Shown in pieces: positions 8,048-17,700 of a stretch of 64,000 nucleotides of DNA (positions are counted from its first letter, which is position 1; the number at the start of each line of letters is the position of its first letter). Origin of the DNA: Vampirovibrio sp041737375 (GTDB taxonomy: Bacteria > Cyanobacteriota > Vampirovibrionia > Vampirovibrionales > Vampirovibrionaceae); NCBI RefSeq assembly GCF_041737375.1, contig NZ_JBGSRV010000018.1, positions 217,589 through 281,588 of the forward strand, written 5' to 3'. A program made the translations under genes and the position numbers. The notes beneath the pieces were generated by a model. That model ran no database searches, had not been told where the DNA came from, and saw only the letters and a list, made by a program, of their open reading frames with translations.

Positions 8048-10078
8048 GTGTCCCGGTCCCCCCTCATGAACATTCTGGATAAATATTTCGAGATTTTGCG
8101 GCAATTCAGCAACTATGAACCCCGCAAAGCCCAGGAACTGATGGTTTCCAGGGTGGCGCAAAGCATCGCTTTAAAGCAAACCCTGGTGGTGGAAGCGGGA
8201 ACCGGCTCGGGCAAGTCCTTTGGCTATCTCATCCCGGCTCTGTTTCAGGATCGGCTGGATGCCGAGGGCAAAAAAAAGCCGGTGGCCATTTCCACGGCTA
8301 CCATTGCCTTGCAGGAGCAACTGCTGCAAAAAGACATTCCCTTTCTGGCCAAAGCCGCCGGACTGGAAAACCTGAACGTCAAGCTGGTAAAAGGGCGGGG
8401 CAACTACCTGTGCATTCAAAAGCTAACCGAGCTGGAACGACAGGTAAAAAGCAATTCCTCCGAGTTTTTGCACATCAACTACCTCAAATCGGAGCTACAA
8501 GGCGGCTGGAACGGGGATATCGCAGACTTGGAGTTTTCCATTCCGCCCGAACTGTGGAAGGAAATTCGATCCGATTCGGAAGATTGCCTGGGCAGGCGTT
8601 GCCGGTTTTATGATCAAAACCCCTATCGCCAAGCCCGAGAGGATTTGGATCAGGCGGATGTGCTGATTGCCAACCATGCCCTGTATTTGCAGGATTTATC
8701 GGCGGCCCAAAGCCTTCTGCCGCCTCATGATGTGGTCATTTTTGATGAGGCCCACCAGCTGAAGCATTACGCCTTGGGGGCCTTTACGGTTCGCATTGGC
8801 AAGTTCGCCACCCAAAAGCTGTTGCAAAAAATTCACCGGCGCTTACAACCCCTGCCCGAGCATTTTCATCACCAAATCGTAGAGTCGGAATCGGCCATTT
8901 TTGAATGGCTGTTTCGTTCCGAAAACAGCGTGTTTCGGCTTTACCCGGATGATCTGTTTCTGTACATCGTGAAAAAACACATTTTTGTGCTGCAGGAGCT
9001 GGAACAGTGGCTGGTAGGCATGGACGTCAAGCAACTCACCATCATCCGCCCGGATCTGTTTGAATCGGAACTGGATATGGACAAGGCCAAGGTTCAGCGG
9101 GAAAAGCTGATTAAACAGCTGCAAGGGCTGATTGCCCGCTGGGAATATTTTTTAGAGGAAGATCCCTTCTCCAAGCAACGGGTCAATTGGGTGGAGGTGG
9201 ATAAGGATCGCCTTTACTACGAGTTGAAATCCACCCCGCTGAATATTTCAGAAATTATGGGAACCCAGCTTTGGCAGGAAAAAACGGGCATTTTAACCAG
9301 CGCCACACTTGCGGTGAATAACAACCTGGCCTTTATTCGCAAGGATTTGGGCATTGAGGAATCGGAAGACATGGTGTTGCCCAGCCCGTTTAACTACGAA
9401 GATCAATGCGTGTTGTACCTGCCTTCTCACCTGCCAGACCCCAATAGCGACCTGTTCAACATTGCCATTACTGAGGAAATCGCCGACATTTTGCACCTCT
9501 CACAAGGCCGAGCCTTTGTGTTGTTTACCAGCAATCAGGCCATGCGGCGGGTGAGTGACGCCCTGATTCCCCGCTTGCCGTTTCCCTGCAAGGTGCAAGG
9601 CGAAATGCCCCGAAACCGCTTGATTGAGTGGTTCAAGGAAACCCCCAACAGCGTCATCTTCGCCACCTCCACCTTTTGGGAGGGCATTGATGTACCCGGT
9701 GAATCCTTAAGCTGTGTAATTATGGATAAAATCCCCTTCTCCCCGCCCGGAGATCCGGTCAATCAGGCGGTGGTGGATTACATTAAGGCCCGAGGCGACG
9801 ACTGGTTTGGGCAATATGTACTGCCTCAGGCGGTCATTAAGCTCAAGCAGGGCTTTGGCCGACTCATCCGAACGGGTCATGATAAAGGACTGGTGGCCAT
9901 TCTGGATCCCCGGGTTCGCCAAAAAGGGTACGGTAAAATCATTCAGCGCAGCCTGCCTGCCGTGCAAACCGTGCAACGCTTAAGTGATGTCCCGTTCTGG
10001 TTGTTCGCCCCGCTGGAGCCGGTTACCGAAGAGACCGCCCAGCTTGATTCCCCCACCCCCTTGCCCAAAGCCATTTAG
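8048..10078 (+). CDS. dinG: DinG/XPD-type ATP-dependent DNA helicase
   Basis: Superfamily 2 helicase of 676 residues. Walker A EAGTGSGKS is at 49-57, DEAH (VIFDEAHQL) near 233, TSATL near 417, TFWEGIDVPGE near 545, and the arginine-finger motif GFGRLIR near 610. Fe-S domain residues C122, C180 and C185 are present, but the fourth position in the C-x4-C-x5-C pattern is Asn (N191). DinG/XPD enzymes unwind DNA 5' to 3' in repair and R-loop or G4 removal. GTG at 8048 and ATG at 8066 are both possible starts; neither has a strong SD. The gene is divergent from the GNAT gene. Confidence 0.85.
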   Translation: MSRSPLMNILDKYFEILRQFSNYEPRKAQELMVSRVAQSIALKQTLVVEAGTGSGKSFGYLIPALFQDRLDAEGKKKPVAISTATIALQEQLLQKDIPFLAKAAGLENLNVKLVKGRGNYLCIQKLTELERQVKSNSSEFLHINYLKSELQGGWNGDIADLEFSIPPELWKEIRSDSEDCLGRRCRFYDQNPYRQAREDLDQADVLIANHALYLQDLSAAQSLLPPHDVVIFDEAHQLKHYALGAFTVRIGKFATQKLLQKIHRRLQPLPEHFHHQIVESESAIFEWLFRSENSVFRLYPDDLFLYIVKKHIFVLQELEQWLVGMDVKQLTIIRPDLFESELDMDKAKVQREKLIKQLQGLIARWEYFLEEDPFSKQRVNWVEVDKDRLYYELKSTPLNISEIMGTQLWQEKTGILTSATLAVNNNLAFIRKDLGIEESEDMVLPSPFNYEDQCVLYLPSHLPDPNSDLFNIAITEEIADILHLSQGRAFVLFTSNQAMRRVSDALIPRLPFPCKVQGEMPRNRLIEWFKETPNSVIFATSTFWEGIDVPGESLSCVIMDKIPFSPPGDPVNQAVVDYIKARGDDWFGQYVLPQAVIKLKQGFGRLIRTGHDKGLVAILDPRVRQKGYGKIIQRSLPAVQTVQRLSDVPFWLFAPLEPVTEETAQLDSPTPLPKAI

Positions 10079-10408
10079 GCGGGCTGATTGAATCGTTCAA
10101 ACGAGTTTCAAGGCGTTTGAATTTGTTTCAACGCGCCTCCATTCAATGCCCCTCCATTCTCCAGCTCGGGGCTTTGCGGCTTCTGACGGGATGCTCATCC
10201 ACGTTGGCGATTTGCGCCTGTTTCGCAATATAGGGCCTTGTTTGGCGGCTTTTGTGTTAGACTTTCCCATGACCTAAAATGAGCTTCAAAATAAGCTGAC
10301 CTCAGGCAAGGTTCAAGCAAGCGCTCAGCCACTCAGCTGATTGGGCGTACTTCCCTTAGAAAACCATCCACACCATAAAACACACAGTTAAAAAAGGAAT
10401 CAGTTCAA
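10079..10408. other. Intergenic region between the helicase and DUF1292 genes
   Basis: This 330-bp gap starts with an 8-bp inverted repeat (TTCAAACG at 10096-10103 and CGTTTGAA at 10114-10121) followed by T-rich sequence, a weak candidate terminator for the helicase gene. The remainder, especially 10200-10400, must hold the promoter of the DUF1292 gene. No ORF or RNA gene is recognised. Confidence 0.4.
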
Positions 10409-10813
10409 ATGATTGAAAACGGACGTGCTACCGAAAACGGTAACTACAGTGAAACCGATATTATCGAAACCACTGATGAAGACGGACAAGTTCATGTCTT
10501 TGAAAAAGTCAGCGAACTGGAAGTAGATGGCCAGGAGTACGCTCTACTGATCTACAAGGGCAACCAGCCCGATGAGGCCGACGAAGCTGAAGAGGGCGCT
10601 GAAAAAGACGCCGTCGAGGGTGAAGAGAGCGAAGAAGAAGAAGTGGTGGTCATGCGCATCACTTACGAAGATGGCCAGGAAGTGTATGAAGCCATTGAAG
10701 ATGAAGAAGAGTTTGAAAAAGTGGTTGCCTTCATCGACAACATGGATGATGAAGAAGCCGGGGTTATGATTGACCTGAGCGAGTTTACCGAAGAGGAAAA
10801 AGACGAGAAGTAA
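10409..10813 (+). CDS. DUF1292-family acidic protein
   Basis: Protein of 134 residues, extremely rich in Glu and Asp. The core GQVHVFEKVSELEVDGQEYALLIY followed by VVMRITYEDGQEVYEAIEDEEEFEKV is the DUF1292 pattern (small YrzB-like proteins), interrupted here by an acidic insert of about 35 residues between strands. Function is unknown in the family. A purine-rich AAAGGA lies upstream of the ATG. A strong terminator overlaps its stop codon, so it is likely monocistronic and ends before sucC. Confidence 0.75.
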   Translation: MIENGRATENGNYSETDIIETTDEDGQVHVFEKVSELEVDGQEYALLIYKGNQPDEADEAEEGAEKDAVEGEESEEEEVVVMRITYEDGQEVYEAIEDEEEFEKVVAFIDNMDDEEAGVMIDLSEFTEEEKDEK

Positions 10814-10827
10814 TTCCCTCGTCTTTT
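10797..10827 (+). terminator. Intrinsic terminator of the DUF1292 gene
   Basis: AAAAGACGAG (10798-10807) pairs perfectly with CTCGTCTTTT (10818-10827) around a 10-nt loop. The stem overlaps the last codons and the stop codon of the DUF1292 gene, and the right arm ends in a T-run. Confidence 0.75.
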
Positions 10828-10859
10828 CTCATTCTTTAACTTTTGAGTTTGAGCATTGT

Positions 10860-10906
10860 CTGAAAGTCATCCTCACGGATTGACTTTCAGGCGTTCAGTT
10901 TTGTTT
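10860..10906 (+). terminator. Second hairpin with T-rich tail upstream of sucC
   Basis: CTGAAAGTCA (10860-10869) pairs with TGACTTTCAG (10881-10890). The loop adds a TCC/GGA inner stem, and GTTTTGTTTT follows. It could be a second terminator after the DUF1292 gene or a structured element in the sucC 5' leader, 24 nt ahead of the sucC start region. Confidence 0.45.
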
Positions 10907-10929
10907 TCCCTTTAGAGAGAGGTTTACCC

Positions 10930-12108
10930 ATGAAGATCCATGAGTATCAGGCCAAAGAGCTGTTTCGCAAGTACAACATTCCCGTTCCCGACGGCCAAGT
11001 GGCTTTTAATGCCGATGAAGCCGTTCAGGTGGCACAAATTTTAAAAACCAAAGACAACCGCTATGTAGTGAAAGCCCAAATTCACGCCGGTGGACGGGGC
11101 AAGGGCGGCGGCGTCAAAGTAGTGGATTCTCTGGATGGGGTACGCGAAGCGGCCAAGCAAATTATCGGCATGCAACTCATCACTCATCAAACTGGCCCGG
11201 AAGGCAAAAAAGTGAAATCCGTGCTGGTGGAAGAAGCCTCTTCCATTGCCCGTGAGTTGTACATCAGCATCGTGCTGGATCGGGCCACCGCTCGCCCGGT
11301 GATTATGGCCTCTCAGGACGGCGGCATGGATATTGAGGAAGTGGCCGAAAAAACGCCAGAGCGAATCATCAAGGAGTTCATCCATCCGGTGATCGGCTTG
11401 CAGGCTTATCAGGCCCGCAAAATCGCCTACGCCCTGGATATTCCACAAGAAGGCATGAAAGACGCCCTGAAGCTAATCATGAACCTGTACAAAGTGTTTA
11501 TGGAAGCCGATTGCGCCATGGTGGAAATCAACCCACTGGTAGTGACCACCGACAACCGGGTGTTTGCCCTGGATGCCAAAGTGGACTTTGATTCCAACGC
11601 CCTGTTCCGCCATGCCGACATTGTGTCCTACCGGGATTTGGATGAGGAAGATCCGCTGGAAGTGGAAGCCTCTCGCTATAACCTGAACTACATCAAGCTG
11701 GAAGGCAACGTGGGCTGTCTGGTGAACGGCGCCGGTCTGGCGATGGCCACCATGGACATCATTAAGCAATACGGCGCCGCACCGGCCAACTTTTTGGATG
11801 TGGGCGGCAGCGCCACCGATGAAGCGCTGGAAAACGCCTTCCGTATTTTGCTATCGGATGAAACCGTGGAAGTGGTGTTTATCAACATTTTCGGCGGCAT
11901 CCTGCGTTGCGACAAACTGGCTGAAGGCGTGGTTAAAGCCGCCCGCAAGCTGGAAATGCGCTTACCGCTGGTCATCCGCATGAAAGGCACCAACGTGGAT
12001 CAGGGCAAGCAAATTCTGGCCGATTCCGGCATTCAATACGCCGTTGAAGAAACCCTGGAAGCCGCCGCCAGCAAAGTGGCCAGCTTCCTGAAGCAGCCTG
12101 TCGCTTAA
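10930..12108 (+). CDS. sucC: Succinyl-CoA synthetase (ADP-forming) subunit beta
   Basis: Beta subunit (392 residues) of succinyl-CoA synthetase, which makes ATP or GTP from succinyl-CoA in the TCA cycle. It begins MKIHEYQAKELFRKYNIPVP, the standard SucC start. The ATP-grasp glycine loop HAGGRGKGGGVK is near residue 53, and VEINPLVV and the CoA-ligase domain IFGGILRCD near residue 320 are intact. GAGAGG precedes the ATG. Normally sucD follows directly; here an unrelated gene lies between them, starting 7 nt after the sucC stop. Confidence 0.95.
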   Translation: MKIHEYQAKELFRKYNIPVPDGQVAFNADEAVQVAQILKTKDNRYVVKAQIHAGGRGKGGGVKVVDSLDGVREAAKQIIGMQLITHQTGPEGKKVKSVLVEEASSIARELYISIVLDRATARPVIMASQDGGMDIEEVAEKTPERIIKEFIHPVIGLQAYQARKIAYALDIPQEGMKDALKLIMNLYKVFMEADCAMVEINPLVVTTDNRVFALDAKVDFDSNALFRHADIVSYRDLDEEDPLEVEASRYNLNYIKLEGNVGCLVNGAGLAMATMDIIKQYGAAPANFLDVGGSATDEALENAFRILLSDETVEVVFINIFGGILRCDKLAEGVVKAARKLEMRLPLVIRMKGTNVDQGKQILADSGIQYAVEETLEAAASKVASFLKQPVA

Positions 12109-12115
12109 CAGAACA

Positions 12116-12907
12116 ATGTCTTTTACACGGTTCATAATAACAAAGCCTGATTCTTGTACTCTCCCTTGCTCAAAATTTTTTTCTGAGCAAGGGAAGATTA
12201 TTGATTTTGCTTTTTATATAGCATCTATGGCTGTCCATATTGACCGAACCACCCAAATTGCAAAAAAAACATTAGAGTTTAATCCTTTAGTTGATAAAGA
12301 AATAAATTATGACGACTATGAAGTAGACATGAAGAGTGAAAAAGCTCATCCAGTCTTAGTAAAGCTTGGATCCTATAATATTTTCATCAGGGAATTAATG
12401 CTTTCTCGAGGCGTAGACAATTATTTAGCCTATATTTCAGAATTACTTTTCTTGATCTTCAAATCAAAACCAGAAATGCTGAAGTCAAATGAGCAAATAA
12501 CTATTGAAACCATCTTGCACCATTCATCTATGGATGACCTGCTAATAACAATTGCGGAAAAAAAAGTTCACGAGCTTTCTTACCAAGGATTAAAAGAATT
12601 AGCTCTTTATTTGAAGAGTAAATTTGGTCTGATTCTTTTTCAGTCCCAAGCAGAAATCCTTAAAGCCATTGAAATTATAGAAATACGGAACCTTATTATC
12701 CACAACAGAGGCGTAATCAATAACATCTACCTTAAAAAAACAAAATCTAAAAATTATGAGATAGGTCAAAAACTAGACCTTTCTATAGAAACTATTCAAG
12801 ACTATCTAAATTTTTTAGCAAATTCTGTACAAGAAATCGACAGTGCAGCTATAGATAAATTTTCACTCAAACCAGAAACAAATAATTTAAATATTGAGGT
12901 CGCATAA
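12116..12907 (+). CDS. HEPN-motif protein inserted between sucC and sucD
   Basis: Protein of 263 residues, mainly helical, with no relation to its neighbours. Residues 189-198 read EIRNLIIHNR, giving R191-N-x3-H196, the Rx4-6H active-site motif of HEPN ribonucleases found in RiboL-PSP-type, Abi-type and toxin HEPN proteins. Base composition is very different from its flanks: 20 of 60 bases are G or C in 12301-12360, against 41 of 60 in sucD at 13021-13080. This indicates recent transfer. No antitoxin or nucleotidyltransferase partner is adjacent. There is no clear SD for the ATG at 12116; translation may be coupled to sucC. ATG 12227 is an alternative start. Function as an RNase or abortive-infection effector is inference. 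Confidence 0.7.
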   Translation: MSFTRFIITKPDSCTLPCSKFFSEQGKIIDFAFYIASMAVHIDRTTQIAKKTLEFNPLVDKEINYDDYEVDMKSEKAHPVLVKLGSYNIFIRELMLSRGVDNYLAYISELLFLIFKSKPEMLKSNEQITIETILHHSSMDDLLITIAEKKVHELSYQGLKELALYLKSKFGLILFQSQAEILKAIEIIEIRNLIIHNRGVINNIYLKKTKSKNYEIGQKLDLSIETIQDYLNFLANSVQEIDSAAIDKFSLKPETNNLNIEVA

Positions 12908-12927
12908 TTTTTAGAAGGAAACGCAAA

Positions 12928-13830
12928 ATGGCAGTTTTAGTTGATAAGAACACCAAACTACTCGTACAGGGCATTACCGGGAAAGAAGGGTCTTTTCATG
13001 CGGAAGGCTGCATGAAGTATGGCACCAATCTGGTGGGCGGGGTTACCCCCGGCAAGGGCGGCACCAGCGTGACACTGGATGGCAAGCAGATTCCGGTATT
13101 CAACACCGTGCTGGAAGCCCGTGAGGCCACCGGGGCCAACGCCACCATGATTTTTGTACCGCCCCCATTCGCCGCTGACGCGGTGATGGAAGCCACTGCC
13201 GCTGGCATTGAGCTGGTGATTTGCATCACCGAAGGCATTCCGGTGAATGACATGATGAAGGTCAAGCAGTTTATGCGGGATTTCCCCAATACCCGCTTGA
13301 TTGGCCCCAACTGCCCCGGGGTTATTTCTCCCGAGCTGGCTAAAATTGGCATTATGCCCGGCCCTATTCACAAAAAAGGCCCGGTGGGCGTGGTTTCCCG
13401 CTCTGGAACGCTAACCTATGAAGCGGTGGATCAGCTGACCCAGCGTGGCATTGGGCAATCCACCTGCATTGGCATTGGTGGGGACCCCATTAACGGCACC
13501 AACTTTATTGACGCCCTGACCCTGTTTGAAGCGGACCCTGAAACCAAGGCCATTATGATGATTGGCGAAATTGGGGGCACCGCTGAAGAGGAAGCCGCCG
13601 AGTTTGCCAAAAAACATGTGACCAAGCCCATTGTGTGCTTCATTGCGGGCCAAACCGCCCCAACCGGAAAGCGCATGGGCCATGCCGGAGCCATTATTTC
13701 CGGGGGCAAAGGCACCGCCGCCGAAAAAATGAAAGTGCTGGAAGCCGCTGGCATTACCGTGGTGGTTAGCCCCGCTGAAATGGGCGAAACCATTGCCAAA
13801 AAACTGGGCGTGCCGGTGCTGGCCAAATAA
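12928..13830 (+). CDS. sucD: Succinyl-CoA synthetase subunit alpha
   Basis: Alpha subunit of 300 residues. It begins with the Rossmann CoA-binding domain (VQGITGKEGSFHAEGCMKYGTNLVGGVTPG region, residues 13-43), has the GPNCPGVI segment near 125, and ends with GHAGAIISGGKGTA near 250, whose His is phosphorylated during catalysis. AGAAGGAA precedes the ATG. Transcription must come from the sucC promoter through the HEPN gene or from a promoter inside the HEPN region. A strong bidirectional terminator follows 19 nt after the stop. Confidence 0.95.
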   Translation: MAVLVDKNTKLLVQGITGKEGSFHAEGCMKYGTNLVGGVTPGKGGTSVTLDGKQIPVFNTVLEAREATGANATMIFVPPPFAADAVMEATAAGIELVICITEGIPVNDMMKVKQFMRDFPNTRLIGPNCPGVISPELAKIGIMPGPIHKKGPVGVVSRSGTLTYEAVDQLTQRGIGQSTCIGIGGDPINGTNFIDALTLFEADPETKAIMMIGEIGGTAEEEAAEFAKKHVTKPIVCFIAGQTAPTGKRMGHAGAIISGGKGTAAEKMKVLEAAGITVVVSPAEMGETIAKKLGVPVLAK

Positions 13831-13849
13831 ACGATCTTTTCAAACACCG

Positions 13850-13885
13850 AAAAGGGAGGCTATTGATTGATAGCCTCCCTTTTAA
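13850..13885. terminator. Bidirectional terminator after sucD
   Basis: A 14-bp perfect stem: AAAAGGGAGGCTAT (13850-13863) pairs with ATAGCCTCCCTTTT (13870-13883) around the loop TGATTG. T-runs occur on both strands, so it serves sucD on the plus strand and the converging gene ending at 13901 on the minus strand. Confidence 0.92.
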
Positions 13886-13900
13886 TTCCTTTTGAATGGG

Positions 13901-14644
13901 TTATTTTTGCATTTCCGCCCATTGTTTCAGCACAGCCAAACGATCTCTCAGGTCCGCCTGCAGGATTCGCAAATCCCAGTAAGCCACATCAGCCTGATGG
14001 GTGGTAGGACTTAATAAAAACCGGCTATACTCAAGCATCAGATCTCTCAATGGTATCCTGGGCTTGGACTTTAGCGCTTCAGACGAGGGGACTAACCCCA
14101 TCGACGAGGCTATCGAGCCCGGAATGCCCACCAAACTTCTCAAATTATGGACAATATCATCCCATTGTCGAATGGGCCGGAAAATTTCAGTTTGCTCAGA
14201 GAGTTTTAGCAGGCATGATTCGGGAATCCCGTTCAAATAAGCCTCAATTTTTTTTAATGCTTTGGGATCAACCTCTTCTCCGCTCAAGGCCAGCACAAAA
14301 ACCGCTCTCATCAACTCACTGGATTTTTTCAGGCTTTTTTGGGCCACCATAATAACCGGAAATTGTTTTAAAACGGCGGCGTCATACTGCTTTTCTTCCA
14401 TCGGGGGAGGTATAAAGCGAGCCAGCGTCAGCCGGGTAAAATACACATCCGATTGAGCGCCAAAATCCCGATTGTTACGCTGAGCGCTTACTTTTACGGA
14501 AGTTCTTGCTTTTGGATGAAGCGCAGCCGCTTTGCGAATAACCATTGGCTCTTTACGAGAAGCTGAAAGGGGTGAGTTAGCGGTAGTTTGCTGGTTTTGA
14601 AAACCCGGCACAGGCTGAGAGAGCCTGGAAAGACTTTGAAACAT
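13901..14644 (-). CDS. Hypothetical protein (unknown)
   Basis: Protein of 247 residues that I do not recognise. The first 60 residues are Ser/Gln/Arg-rich and look disordered, with no signal peptide. The rest is mixed helical, with the segments LPPPMEEKQYDAAVLKQ-like, SGEEVDPKALKKIEAYL and a C-terminal amphipathic helix ending LAVLKQWAEMQK. It converges on the sucCD operon, sharing its terminator, and lies downstream of the GHL10-type lipoprotein gene on the same strand with a gap of about 110 nt. A TATAAT-like run directly abuts the ATG, so the promoter or start could be slightly different from the one given. Confidence 0.6.
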   Translation of the reverse strand: MFQSLSRLSQPVPGFQNQQTTANSPLSASRKEPMVIRKAAALHPKARTSVKVSAQRNNRDFGAQSDVYFTRLTLARFIPPPMEEKQYDAAVLKQFPVIMVAQKSLKKSSELMRAVFVLALSGEEVDPKALKKIEAYLNGIPESCLLKLSEQTEIFRPIRQWDDIVHNLRSLVGIPGSIASSMGLVPSSEALKSKPRIPLRDLMLEYSRFLLSPTTHQADVAYWDLRILQADLRDRLAVLKQWAEMQK

Positions 14645-14755
14645 TATATAAACCTACTTGAGATTGATTATGGGGAAACAGAAATGAATCTTACTACAAC
14701 GGCTACAACATAACCAAACCCCAAAAACCCAACTCTCAAAAAGCAGGGTCAATTT

Positions 14756-17700
14756 TTACTGGGTTTTGGCCGCTTTACCCAACACACGGACAGACGATGG
14801 CGATGGCGCAGCGCCTTTCACCGGCAAAGCGGGGGCCACGAACTTGGCCGCCTTGATAGTAACGCTATTTCTAGCCGCAATATAATTCAGCAATTCATCG
14901 AGCAATTGTATTTTATGATTAAAATATTCAGCCCGAAACCGATTATTTTGCTCACTCTGAAGCCAGTGATCGGTAGCCAGACGCAAGGCCATCAAAGCCT
15001 CCTGAGCAGCCCCAAGCGATCCGGCAGGTATTTGGCCGGTGGCTTTAAAGCCGGATAAAGCGCTTAAACGGGTATGGAATTGCATGATAGAAGTTTGAAT
15101 CTCTTGAATTTGAGGTGCGCTTAAGGTGGACAAAGCCCCTTTGGCTTGCAGGGTATTAAATTTTTGGCCGTAATCATCCAGAATTAATTGCAGGGATTTC
15201 ACCACATTCTGGTGAGGCGGAATGGCGGTTTGTTCTTTGTAAGGGCCTGCTCCCAGGGTGTCAATTTTTTCCTGATCCAGATGAGCGCCCGCAAAGAGGG
15301 TGGCCCCCAGCCCGCCATGTTGACGCAAGGCTTCCAGTTGTTCCACCAGTTGCCCGCCATCCAAACGGTGCAGGGCAATGCCGGGATAAATGAGAGAACG
15401 CTTTTTGGGGGATGACTGCACATAGTCAAACATGCCTTGTAGCCGCTGGGGATCAGACGTATAAGACATGGGGCTGAGGGTATCCACCCAGCCATTATCA
15501 ATCCAGGTTTCCCAATCCTGTTGAATGGAAACAATACGGGATTCTCGGCGCATGGGAAAAACAGCGGCGGAAATCATTAACTGCGGCTTGATTTTACGCA
15601 ACCGCTCGGAAACCTGCTGCACAAACGAGCTGACCTGATAGGTTTTCCAGGCAATCCACAGTTTGGCGGTGTAATCATCCAGATTATCCAGCGATTGGCC
15701 GGTGGCCTGATAAAAACGGTCACGCCCCACCGGGTCAAACCCCATGCGGGTGGCGGAGGTTTGAAAAGGGTAGCGAATATAATCCAGTTGCAGGCCATCC
15801 ACATCGTACTGGCTCACAATTTCCTCGTAGACCTTTAACAACAAGGCCCGGCCTTTGTCACTGGCCGGATTCAGCCAGTACTCATGCTGGCGGCTCCCTG
15901 CCTTCAAACTGCCTTCACGGCTGCGTAAGGCTTCACTCATTAATCCGCCTTCAGCCAGCACCGGCCCCGGATAACTGTCGGGCTGGGCAATCAGCACGTT
16001 ATGGCGCTGGTTACCCACCGCAAACACCCAAACCCAGGCATGCACTTCCATACCCAGCTGGTGTCCCTCTTCCACCGCCGCTTTTAAAGGGTCCCAACCT
16101 TGCACCATTGGATTGCGCTTTAAAATAGCGCTGGGGTAAATCGGAAATCCGGCGTTCAGGGTTTCAAAATAAACGATATTAATCCCGGCCTGATGGAGTT
16201 TCAGCATCAGTTTTTTGAGTTCCAACGGATTTTTGGTTTGCAAAATGGTGCCGCGATCCAGCCAAATGGCCCTGCCTTCAACACGGGGAGAGGCGCTGGT
16301 TAGCGCCAAAGCACGCAGGGTGATGCGGCGGGCCTCGGCATACTGGTTAAGCCCCGCTTCGGTTTGATTGTTTAAATACAAGGACTCAAACTTGCGCTTG
16401 TGCTGATAGGCTTCCTTTAACATGGCCCGAATCTTCTCTTCCGGCACCTCCAGACTAAGCTGGCGAGCGGTTTCCAGGGCATTGTTAATGCGGCGGTTAT
16501 AATCATCCAGAATTCGCAAGTTGTAGGAATAAGTTCCGTAATCAAAAGCCGGGGCCAGCACTTCCGCCGCTTCCGGATCTAAAAAACTGAACGGTTTCTG
16601 GGGCTGTTGAGGGGCGGCGGGGTCAACCGGCTGGGCCACGTTAGAAGACGGCGTAGTGAGCAAGGCACTGGGCCCGCTGGGAGGATTCCCCGGCGTGTCA
16701 GGCTCTGCCCCGCCCAGAATATTGTTCAGCACCTCTGCCTCAGTTTCGGCTTCCGCCTGCTCCTTGCTAACTTTGCTGGACTTTTTGACTGGCACGGCCA
16801 GTGCCGGTTTAACCGCAGGAGCTTTAGAAACAGGCGTTTTAGAAGCAGGAGCTTTATCAAAAGAAATTGGATTAGCAGGCTGAGCCGTTGGGGCTTTTGG
16901 AGCCGCCGAAGTGGAAGGCTCGGGTGGTGCCGGTTTAACACTGCTGGCTTTTTCAACGACGTTTTCAGCAACAGGGGTTTCCGCCTCGGCAATGGCCACC
17001 GGAGAAGAGGGTGTGCTGGGAGCTTTGACCATTGCCGCTTTATTGGCTTCCAGTGCCAGATTAAAAGCGTAATCGGGGCTTAAAGCGCTTTTTGGGAGTT
17101 TTTCAGGGTCAGCGCCATTAACAGCGGTTTGATCCGTTTTTTCTCTGGCAGTTTTTTCTCGGGCCGCTTTTTCAAACCCAACGGGCGGTTGAGTCGCCCC
17201 CCCTCCCGAAAAAACAATGGAATCGGGCTTAGCCATTGGCATCACCCGAGTTAAGGCCAGTATCAGGGTTTGATTGGAAAGACGTTGCCCCCAGGGCCAG
17301 TTTAAAAAAGCGCCTTTGGCGGTGGTGATAATAGCGGGATATTGCTGTCCCCAGTTGGCCAGCACTCGTTCATTCAAGCCGGGTTGCAGAGTCAGAACCC
17401 GACTGCCGGGGGTGAGGGCATCGCCACCGGGCAAGGAAGCCCCTTGCCAATAAAGGTTGATTTCGTTGGAAATTAAAGCCGTTCCGGTCACGTTCAGGCC
17501 AATCAGTTCCAGTAGCCGTTGGGCGGAAGGCTCAGGCACTTCTCCTGATGAAATCAGAATCACCTGACCCCCAGCCCCAACATAGCGACTTAACAGGCCA
17601 AAAGCGGAAAGTTCAACCCGACTGGACAACGGTACCAGCACATAGGGGGTCTCGGCTGGTTTCAGATGAAACAGAAAGTCTTCTTCCTGAATCAGGCGAG

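Noticed and set aside
12097..12927. Reading the HEPN gene as an intein or a fusion with sucC
   Set aside because: sucC ends with a normal stop and both sucC and sucD are full length; the gene is a separate insertion.
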